From contig JANXWT010000397.1 in assembly GCA_025351035.1 (NCBI GenBank), forward strand, positions 1-12,859: a stretch of 12,859 nt of DNA, given 5' to 3'. The number at the start of each line of letters is the position of its first letter. The stretch's first letter is position 1. A program made the translations under genes and the position numbers. This document shows positions 5,466-11,436 of this stretch, piece after piece. Below the pieces are notes generated by a model. That model did no database searches. It was not told where the DNA came from and saw only the letters and a list, made by a program, of their open reading frames with translations. The stretch comes from Opitutia bacterium (GTDB lineage: Bacteria > Verrucomicrobiota > Verrucomicrobiia > Opitutales > Opitutaceae).

Positions 5466-6542
5466 CTAGTTTGCCTTGATGGGACGGAGGGTGACGGTAT
5501 CGCCGAGTTTCAGTTTGGCTTCGGCGGCGGCGTTGTCGCCTTGGATGCCGAACGCCACAAAGCCTTCGGGCTCGGGCGAGCAGAGCATGCCGCGCGTCGC
5601 GTCTTCGTCGGTGTTTTCGCGATAGAGAACTTTGATGAGACGGCCGTCGGCGGCGACGAGTTGGAACTTGTCGCCGGGTTTCACGCCGAGCTTGGCGAGG
5701 TCGGCGGGTAGGAAGTTGGCGATGAAGCTGCCGAAGACCGGGTGAACAAAAATAACGCGGCCGGTGGCGGAGCCGTCGAGGTTGAACGTGACTTGCGAGG
5801 GGCCGGGTCGGGGGACGAGAGTAGCGTTGCGTTCGGGCGGCGGGACTTTGCCGTCTTCGACCCACTGTTGCAGCGCGCCGAGAGCGAGAAGGCGTTCGCT
5901 GGAGTTGACGTTCACGTGGCCGTCGCGCGCGACAACCCAGAGGATGGGTTCCACGGAGTTCTTCGGCACCGACTGGATGTAGCGATACGGGCCGATGAGT
6001 TCGGACTGGTTGGTGAGATAGAGAATCGGGCGCTGCGGGTTATGGTTGAGGGAGACGGTGGGGCCGGATTCTTCCATGTGCAGCGCTGCACCGACGGCGA
6101 CAGCGCCCGCGTATTTGGCGGGGAATTGCTCCATCATCAGCGTGACAATGAGTCCGCCCATGGAATCGCCCATGAGATAGGTGCGGTCGGGCTCGCCGTG
6201 TTTTTGCGCGAGGTGGGCGTGCAGGCTCTCGAGGTCGGAGATCGCGCGACGGATAATAACACCGTTGCGGCGGTAGCTGGTGATGGCGACCATCCAACCG
6301 TGCTCGAGGAGTGCCTTGGCGGGGTTGCGTTCGGTGAAGAGCAGCGCGGTAATCGGCTGGTCTTCGTTGCGGAGACCGTGCGCCAGAAGGAGCAAGCGGC
6401 CGTTCCATTGGGCGGGGATGGCGGCGGTGAACTTGGCGCCGGCAATCTCGCCCTGCTCGATTGTGAAGATGGGCGATTCGGCGGCGATCAGCGCGGAGCA
6501 CAGGCCGGTGAGCACGAGGAAAACAGAGACGGGAAGACGCAC
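5466..6542 (-). CDS. secreted alpha/beta hydrolase fused to a SAM-hydroxide-adenosyltransferase C-terminal-like barrel (358 aa)
   Basis: The N-terminus (MRLPVSVFLVLTGLCSALIAA) is a clear signal peptide with probable cleavage near residue 21, so the protein is exported. Residues about 22-230 look like a serine alpha/beta hydrolase: oxyanion-type AHG (54-56), nucleophile elbow GDSMGG (125-130, Ser127), and a probable catalytic His209 in RDGHVN. The acidic residue is not obvious. Residues about 265-358 are a separate module. FVHPVFGSFIANF, LAKLGVKPGD, SPEPEGFVAFGIQGDNAAA and KLGDTVTL follow the layout of the C-terminal beta-barrel of the SAM hydroxide adenosyltransferase/fluorinase (DUF62) family; this is recognised by eye only. 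The N-terminal catalytic domain of that family is absent. The start is a GTG at 6542 with no clear ribosome site, chosen because it gives the signal peptide. It is divergent from hisC with a 62-bp gap. The substrate is unknown. Confidence 0.8.
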   Translation of the reverse strand: MRLPVSVFLVLTGLCSALIAAESPIFTIEQGEIAGAKFTAAIPAQWNGRLLLLAHGLRNEDQPITALLFTERNPAKALLEHGWMVAITSYRRNGVIIRRAISDLESLHAHLAQKHGEPDRTYLMGDSMGGLIVTLMMEQFPAKYAGAVAVGAALHMEESGPTVSLNHNPQRPILYLTNQSELIGPYRYIQSVPKNSVEPILWVVARDGHVNVNSSERLLALGALQQWVEDGKVPPPERNATLVPRPGPSQVTFNLDGSATGRVIFVHPVFGSFIANFLPADLAKLGVKPGDKFQLVAADGRLIKVLYRENTDEDATRGMLCSPEPEGFVAFGIQGDNAAAEAKLKLGDTVTLRPIKAN

Positions 6543-6604
6543 GGCGGGGCAGCGTAGATCGATTTTGGTTTGTGTCGAGGCGGCGAGGCGAGTGAGTTGG
6601 CGGG

Positions 6605-7708
6605 ATGACTTATGCAGAGCTGGCCAACAAGGGAATCCTGACGCAACCGGTGTATGAGCCGGGCAAACCGATCGACCAGGTGGCGCGCGAGTTGGGGCTC
6701 GATCCGGCGGGCATCGTCAAGTTGGCGTCGAATGAGAATCCGTTCGGGCCGTCGCCGCTGGGCGTCGCGGCGGGCGAGAAGGCGTTGCGCGAGGCGCAGC
6801 TTTATCCGGACGGCGGCTATTTCACGCTGCGGAAAAAATTGTCGGAGAAGACCGGGCTCGAGATGAACCAGTTCATCATCGGCGCCGGCTCGAACGAAAT
6901 CATCGAGCTGATCGGACACGCGTTTTTGGCACCCGGCATCGAGTGCGTGATGCACAAGTCGGCGTTCATCGTCTACAAACTGGTGACGCTGATGTTCGGC
7001 GCGACGCCGGTGGAAGTGCCGCTGGACGGCATGCGGCAGGATTTGCGGCAACTGGTGGCGGCGATCACGCCGAGGACGCGGCTGGTTTTCCTCGCGAGTC
7101 CGGCGAATCCTGTCGGCGCGACAAACACCGCGGTGGAGATTGAGGTGCTCGTGCAGACGTTGCCGCCGCACGTCATCCTGGTGATGGACGAGGCTTACCT
7201 CGAGTTTCTCGACAACCCTCCGGACCTGCGGCCATTGATCGCGGAGGGGCGGAAGGTGATCGGCCTGCGGACGTTTTCGAAAATCTACGGGCTGGCGTCG
7301 CTGCGCGTCGGTTACGGCTACGCGGCGGCGGAGTTGATCGCCGTGGTGCAGCGGGCGCGACAGCCGTTCAACGTGAGCGGCGTGGCGGTGGCGGCGGCGG
7401 TCGCGGCGCTGGACGACGGTGAGTTCGTGGCGAAAGTGCGGAAGGAAAACAAGGCGGGCCTCGCGCAGCTCGGCGAGGGTTTCATGACGCTCGGGCTGGA
7501 ATTTGTGCCGGGCCGGGGAAATTTTCTGTTGGTGAAAGTCGGCGACGGCGTGGCGGTGTTCGATGCGCTGCAACGGCGCGGGCTGATCACGCGGCCGGTG
7601 AAACCGTATGGCTTGCCGGCGTGGCTGCGGATCACCGTCGGCACGTGGGCACAGAATGACCGGTTGCTGGCGTCGCTGGCGGATGTGCTGCAAGCGCGGC
7701 CGGGCTAG
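6605..7708 (+). CDS. hisC: histidinol-phosphate aminotransferase (367 aa)
   Basis: This PLP-dependent class I/II aminotransferase is expected to convert imidazole-acetol phosphate and glutamate to histidinol phosphate in histidine biosynthesis. Visible are the N-terminal KLASNENPFGPSP (39-51), the LYPDGG substrate-arm motif (66-71), the cofactor-binding Asp195 and Tyr198 in VMDEAY, the Schiff-base Lys226 in TFSKIYGLASLRVGYG (223-238), and Arg342 in LRITVGT for substrate phosphate/carboxylate binding. The usual PNNPTG loop reads SPANPVG (165-171), a mild variation. Length is normal. The ATG at 6605 has only a weak upstream site. Its TAG overlaps the stop of the convergent TPR-like gene. It is not in a his operon here; HisC-like enzymes also act on aromatic amino acids, so that substrate remains possible. 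Confidence 0.92.
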   Translation: MTYAELANKGILTQPVYEPGKPIDQVARELGLDPAGIVKLASNENPFGPSPLGVAAGEKALREAQLYPDGGYFTLRKKLSEKTGLEMNQFIIGAGSNEIIELIGHAFLAPGIECVMHKSAFIVYKLVTLMFGATPVEVPLDGMRQDLRQLVAAITPRTRLVFLASPANPVGATNTAVEIEVLVQTLPPHVILVMDEAYLEFLDNPPDLRPLIAEGRKVIGLRTFSKIYGLASLRVGYGYAAAELIAVVQRARQPFNVSGVAVAAAVAALDDGEFVAKVRKENKAGLAQLGEGFMTLGLEFVPGRGNFLLVKVGDGVAVFDALQRRGLITRPVKPYGLPAWLRITVGTWAQNDRLLASLADVLQARPG

Positions 7709-9303
7709 ATTTTTTGCGGAGCCGGGCCGGCCAACGAGACCTTCAGTGCGGCGAGGAGTTCGACCTGCGGGGCAAGGAAGAGGTTGAGGTCGCCGCCGAG
7801 ACAGTCGTAGGCGGCCTGCAAGACCTCGTGTGAGGGTTTGCGCATTTTCATGAGCGGCCGGAGGTGGCCGGGGAGGGCTTCGACGGCGTTATCCGCGGTT
7901 TCAAGGCGCACGAGCTGGGTAAGCGCGGCTTGATTGAGCGGGTCGGTTTCCCACGCACGGGCGAGGAGCACGCGAGCCTGATCACGGACCCCGATGGCGG
8001 CCAGGCGGTTGGAGACAGCGATGAGATTTTCCGCCCGGAGATTTGGTTGGGCGAGCAGATGCTCCAAGAACAGGCGGGCTTCGTCGGGCTTGCCCAACCC
8101 ATAAAGCGCGACCGTTTGCAGGCCATTAAAAACGGGGACAAATTGTTTGGCCCACTCGGGGGAAGTGCGTGTGTAGTCGGCGATGAGATTCAGGGCGGTC
8201 TGGTATTCGTGGACGACTATGTAGGCTTCGGCCACCATCAGTGCGGTCCCTTTGGTGGACTGGGCGGTCGCGCGGGCGAGGTCGTTGATCCGTCGGGCGA
8301 GCGGGGGGCGGCCGGTATTGGCGGCAAAATCGGCCAAGGCGAGCAACGCCGCGGGTTCGCCGGAGAAATTGCGCAAGTAGGATTCGATTTCTTGGTCCAG
8401 CCGCGCGGTCCAGTGCTGCTGGTCGTAAAGATAAAGGAATTCCAAGCGCGGCGCGTGCGCAAGGGGATTGAGAGCGAGGCGGAGCACGGCGTTTTTCTCA
8501 AGGGCGGCGAGATCGCCGCGCTCGCGATAGAACTGGCCAAGTTGCACATAGACCGGCTCGTCGTCCGGCGCATGTTTCAGGTGGGACTGGAGACGGAGAA
8601 TGGCAAAATCCGGATACCCGCGCTCCCAGTCGAGCCGGGCTTGCAACAGGACGCCATCCGTCACCTCGATCAAGCGGTGGTTTGCGATCAGATCTTCCGC
8701 TTGATCGTAGTTGCCGCGAAAGAAGGCCGCGCTCGCGGCGAAGAATGCCACCAGGCGTTTGTCCTCAGCTGAGAGGGCATCGGAGCGCAACAACTCGCGG
8801 GCCACCGCCAGCACCTTGGCGTCTTCTTTGTGATCCAGAAGGAAGCGGAGAACCTCCCGCAGATATTCCCGGTTGCGCTGGAGGAAAGGGATTCCGTCCA
8901 AGAGGACGTTTTGCGCCAAATCTGGCCGTCGGTTGGCGACATAAAACTGGGCCAACAGAATGCGGCCCGGTGAATTTCCCGGGGACATCGCGACGCCCGT
9001 CCGGAGTTTGCTGAAGCCGGAGATATAGTCGTTTTTGGTGATATATCGTTCGGCTTCCGCGATGTAGTGATCGCCTTGCGCCGCGCGGTAGTGGCTCCAT
9101 CGAAACGGGAGTGCGATATCAGCAAATTTCGCCTCTGGAAAATCACGAAGCTCGACGACAAAAAGCCAAACCGCAATGGCACCAGTCATCCAAGCGAAGA
9201 CACTGATTCCCAGGCAAACCAATGCCAGCCGTCTCCAGCGCACGACTACCTTGCGTTCGCCGAGGTCATTGGAGGTTATCTCAACTATGGTCGGCCAATT
9301 CAT
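7705..9303 (-). CDS. membrane-anchored TPR-like protein of unknown function (532 aa)
   Basis: From the ATG at 9303 the product has a short cytoplasmic start ending in basic residues (RKVVVRWRR), one strong hydrophobic segment at about 26-51 (LALVCLGISVFAWM onward), then about 480 residues that are almost entirely helical. Repeated pairs of amphipathic helices with TPR spacing are visible, for example GDHYIAEAERYITKNDY with GFSKLRTGVAMSPGN, QLGQFYRERGDLAAL, and ALYGLGKPDEARLFLEHLL. TPR solenoids are protein-binding scaffolds. The topology suggests a periplasmic solenoid held by one inner-membrane anchor. The start at 9303 is preferred over ATG 9333 or TTG 9384 because GGGGGA lies ten bases upstream. 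The gene is divergent from an exopolysaccharide locus, so a scaffold role in polysaccharide export is a reasonable guess; no enzyme motif is seen. Confidence 0.75.
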   Translation of the reverse strand: MNWPTIVEITSNDLGERKVVVRWRRLALVCLGISVFAWMTGAIAVWLFVVELRDFPEAKFADIALPFRWSHYRAAQGDHYIAEAERYITKNDYISGFSKLRTGVAMSPGNSPGRILLAQFYVANRRPDLAQNVLLDGIPFLQRNREYLREVLRFLLDHKEDAKVLAVARELLRSDALSAEDKRLVAFFAASAAFFRGNYDQAEDLIANHRLIEVTDGVLLQARLDWERGYPDFAILRLQSHLKHAPDDEPVYVQLGQFYRERGDLAALEKNAVLRLALNPLAHAPRLEFLYLYDQQHWTARLDQEIESYLRNFSGEPAALLALADFAANTGRPPLARRINDLARATAQSTKGTALMVAEAYIVVHEYQTALNLIADYTRTSPEWAKQFVPVFNGLQTVALYGLGKPDEARLFLEHLLAQPNLRAENLIAVSNRLAAIGVRDQARVLLARAWETDPLNQAALTQLVRLETADNAVEALPGHLRPLMKMRKPSHEVLQAAYDCLGGDLNLFLAPQVELLAALKVSLAGPAPQKI

Positions 9304-9307
9304 AGGT

Positions 9308-9322
9308 TTGTTTTCCCCCACA
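9308..9322 (-). repeat. 15-bp inverted element, copy 1
   Basis: TTGTTTTCCCCCACA lies five bases upstream of the TPR-like start codon. Read on the minus strand, its G-run forms the probable ribosome site of that gene. It matches the reverse complement of 9474-9488 at 13 of 15 positions. Confidence 0.4.
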
Positions 9323-9419
9323 GATATGGACATTGCAAGCCCACCAATTGCGGGATCCGCGGATGCTTTGCCGGCGGTTTGCAAATAATGGCTTGAACAA
9401 GGCGGAGAAAGGCAGTTTC

Positions 9420-9524
9420 ATGACCGCCCATCCTCCCTATCAGGGCATTATCGCCGAAGCCATCCAGTTCCTTTGTGGGGGAGGACAACACACTCACAGT
9501 AAGATTTTTCTGGCCCAAACCTAA
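9420..9524 (+). CDS. possible 34-residue leader peptide
   Basis: An ATG at 9420 follows GGAGAAAGGCAGTTTC, a purine-rich stretch that could serve as a ribosome site. It opens a 34-codon frame (MTAHPPYQGIIAEAIQFLCG, then GGQHTHSKIFLAQT) ending in TAA at 9522-9524, 118 bp before the beta-barrel gene. No family is recognised. It could be a regulatory leader, a small protein or chance. The support is only the ribosome-site-like context and the upstream position. Confidence 0.22.
   Translation: MTAHPPYQGIIAEAIQFLCGGGQHTHSKIFLAQT
9474..9488 (+). repeat. 15-bp inverted element, copy 2
   Basis: TGTGGGGGAGGACAA is the inverted counterpart of 9308-9322 (13 of 15 bases), about 150 bp away on the side facing the beta-barrel gene. 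Confidence 0.4.
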
Positions 9525-9526
9525 TT

Positions 9527-9548
9527 TGCATGTAAATAAACCCATGCA
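9527..9548. promoter_or_regulatory. TGCATG-N10-CATGCA dyad, candidate operator
   Basis: TGCATG (9527-9532) and CATGCA (9543-9548) are a perfect inverted repeat with an AT-rich 10-bp spacer (TAAATAAACC). Half-sites are 16 bp centre to centre, about one and a half helical turns. It lies 94 bp before the beta-barrel start codon. The factor is unknown. Confidence 0.35.
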
Positions 9549-9642
9549 TCGCTAGTTACCTATCCGATTTCCCAAGGCCAATAGTTTGTCAGCCAGACCA
9601 AGCGCCAACTTTCAATTTCGACCAATAACACGACCAAACAGC

Positions 9643-10773
9643 ATGAAAAACATCAAGAGACTGCTCACCATCATCGCACTCTCGGGGACCTCTTCTTTTG
9701 CGGCTCCATTTATGGCAGTTGGCGATAATGCCGAACTTTTTTTAACGGCCTCTGTTGCCGTGCGTTTCGACAGTAACATTTTTCTGAATGCAACAAAGGA
9801 GAAGAGCGACACAATCTTCAGTTTTAAGCCGGGATTCGATCTCGTATTCGGCAAGGGTTCGGCAACCTCGGGGAATCTCTATTATCGCGAGGAAATCCGC
9901 AGGTATTCCTCCTTTGACACTCTTAACACCTCACTGGCGGATTTAGGCTTTAAGTCCAATTACGACAGCGGAAAGACCAAGGTGAGCTTGGGGGCTTCCT
10001 ATGCGCAATTGGCATATAACGAAGTTGGCATCACGCTGGTTAACAAGATTGTTCAACGCGACGTCACTGCGGCGAACGCGGCAACAGAATTCGCTTTTTC
10101 CGAGAAGACCAGCCTTGGGACCGGGTTGATCTTCAACAAGACGGACTACGCTCCGATTGGTTTCATCGACAATTCTTCTTGGAGCTTACCGGTGGATATT
10201 TATCACGAGGTGTCCCCCAAGCTCGCTATGAGTGTGGGCTATCGCTATCGCGCCACATCGCTCAGCGGAGCGGCATCGGATAGCAAGGATCACTTCTTGA
10301 GTGTCGGCGCACGGGGCGAATTCACGCCTAAACTGACCGGTCAGCTTCGCTTTGGATACAACAAGAGGAATTTAGATCGCGGGACTGACCAGACCGGATT
10401 CGGCGTTGCCGCCGACTTGAAATACTCGGCTACCCCCAAGACATTTATGCAATTGGAAGTCGCCAATGACTTCAGCAACTCGGTGCTCGGTGAGTCGACC
10501 AAGGTGTTTGACATGACTTTGCAGACACAAACCCAGCTGTCGCAGCAGTGGCAATTTGGCGGAAGTTTGGGGTGGCGGAGCATCGAATATCCCAAGCGCT
10601 CCGATGATTATTATCGGGTTCAGGTGGGTCTTGTTTACGCTTACAGCACGAACCTGAACCTCACGGCCACCTATGCTTACGGAAACAACAGCTCATCCAC
10701 CAGTGTGGTCACCGCGGTGTCAGCTGATTACACCAGCAGCATATTCAGCTTCGGAGCCAACATCCGTTACTGA
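9643..10773 (+). CDS. outer-membrane beta-barrel protein of a polysaccharide locus (376 aa)
   Basis: The N-terminus (MKNIKRLLTIIALSGTSSFA) is a signal peptide with likely cleavage near residue 21. The rest alternates polar and hydrophobic residues in strand-length blocks with aromatic girdles (for example LFLTASVAVRFDSNIFLN, KLAMSVGYRYRATSL, LNLTATYAYGNNSS) and ends in FSFGANIRY. A terminal aromatic residue is the usual BAM recognition signal. The 'SVAVRFDSNIFLN...KSDTIFSFKPGFDL' opening is typical of the BBP2-like barrels found with exopolysaccharide genes. The role is probably in the outer-membrane step of polysaccharide export or as a porin; this is inferred from context. The ATG at 9643 is chosen over an upstream TTG (9586) because it starts the signal peptide. 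A strong terminator follows, so it may be its own transcription unit. Confidence 0.83.
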   Translation: MKNIKRLLTIIALSGTSSFAAPFMAVGDNAELFLTASVAVRFDSNIFLNATKEKSDTIFSFKPGFDLVFGKGSATSGNLYYREEIRRYSSFDTLNTSLADLGFKSNYDSGKTKVSLGASYAQLAYNEVGITLVNKIVQRDVTAANAATEFAFSEKTSLGTGLIFNKTDYAPIGFIDNSSWSLPVDIYHEVSPKLAMSVGYRYRATSLSGAASDSKDHFLSVGARGEFTPKLTGQLRFGYNKRNLDRGTDQTGFGVAADLKYSATPKTFMQLEVANDFSNSVLGESTKVFDMTLQTQTQLSQQWQFGGSLGWRSIEYPKRSDDYYRVQVGLVYAYSTNLNLTATYAYGNNSSSTSVVTAVSADYTSSIFSFGANIRY

Positions 10774-10789
10774 GTAATTTTATTAGCCT

Positions 10790-10829
10790 AAAGCGGAAGA
10801 AGATCGCAGGGTCTTCTTCCGCTTTTCTT
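10790..10829 (+). terminator. strong intrinsic terminator between the beta-barrel and export genes
   Basis: A perfect 14-bp stem pairs 10790-10803 (AAAGCGGAAGAAGA) with 10812-10825, with an 8-nt loop. It is followed by T, C and TTT. It begins 16 bp after the beta-barrel stop. The stem ends only 12 bp before the ATG of the next gene. Confidence 0.82.
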
Positions 10830-10837
10830 TCCCCGTG

Positions 10838-11434
10838 ATGAAATCGATCCAGTCGCTACCGTTAGGTCTTTCCCTCATGTGCTTGTTTGGATTGGCGATC
10901 GGGCATGCCGCCGCCGCCAAGCCAGCCTCCACGGACTATGTGCTCCAGGCGTCCGATTTGCTTCGGATTTTGGTTTTTCAGGAGCCGGATTTGCAGCGTG
11001 AGGTGCGCATCACGCAAGAAGGATCAGTCTCATTGCCGCTCATTGGCACCATTCAGCTGCAGGGCAAGTCGGTGCATCAGGCCGAGGATATCATCCGGCA
11101 ACTCTACGACCGCGATTATCTGGTGAACCCCCAGATCAGCATTGCGGTAATGGAATATGCCCAGCGCACCGTCCAAGTCTTGGGAGCGGTCAACACGCCG
11201 GGCGCGATCGGGTTTCCTCCCGAGCAAACAATGGGCTTGGTGGAGGCCATTGCGCGCGCCGGTGGATTTTCCCGGCTGGCTGACAAACGGCGGGTGCGGC
11301 TGACGCGCACCTTGGCGGACGGGAAGACGGATAACTACACGATTAATGCCGATGAGCTCGTGTTGGGCACCTCGAACGAGCCGTGGTTGCTTGTGAAGGG
11401 TGATGTCATCTTCGTGCCCGAACGCCTCCTTTGA
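10838..11434 (+). CDS. Wza-type polysaccharide export protein (198 aa)
   Basis: This is an outer-membrane polysaccharide export protein. A signal peptide (SLPLGLSLMCLFGLAIGHAA, cleavage near residue 27) precedes a Poly_export domain, about 33-107 (DYVLQASDLLRILVFQEPDL to NPQISIAVMEY). One SLBB-like domain follows, about 111-195 (VQVLGAVNTPGAIGF, LVEAIARAGGFSRLADKRRV, VKGDVIFVPE). There is no lipobox cysteine at the cleavage site, unlike classic Wza, and it lacks the second SLBB domain and C-terminal helix, so it is a short form that may need a separate barrel such as the preceding gene product. A GTG at 10835 precedes the ATG at 10838. No Shine-Dalgarno is seen, only CTTTCCCC. The stop is two bases from the next ATG. 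Confidence 0.9.
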   Translation: MKSIQSLPLGLSLMCLFGLAIGHAAAAKPASTDYVLQASDLLRILVFQEPDLQREVRITQEGSVSLPLIGTIQLQGKSVHQAEDIIRQLYDRDYLVNPQISIAVMEYAQRTVQVLGAVNTPGAIGFPPEQTMGLVEAIARAGGFSRLADKRRVRLTRTLADGKTDNYTINADELVLGTSNEPWLLVKGDVIFVPERLL

Positions 11435-11436
11435 AC

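Larger units (their letters stand above)
9304..9642. promoter_or_regulatory. 339-bp divergent intergenic region upstream of the polysaccharide genes
   Basis: This gap separates the TPR-like gene (-) from the beta-barrel gene (+) and must hold promoters for both. It is more AT-rich than the left half of the window. It contains two inverted copies of a 15-bp element, a TGCATG dyad and one small ORF, each listed separately. No convincing sigma70 pair was found, and the only sigma54-like candidate (TGGCCC to TTGCA, from 9511) has the wrong spacing. Confidence 0.5.

Noticed and set aside
6488..7693. A 401-codon frame on the minus strand opposite hisC
   Set aside because: It is an antisense shadow; the product is mostly Arg, His and Gln, while hisC has all catalytic residues.
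9511..9530. sigma54-like TGGC...TTGCA before the beta-barrel gene
   Set aside because: The GG and GC doublets are 16 bp apart instead of 12.
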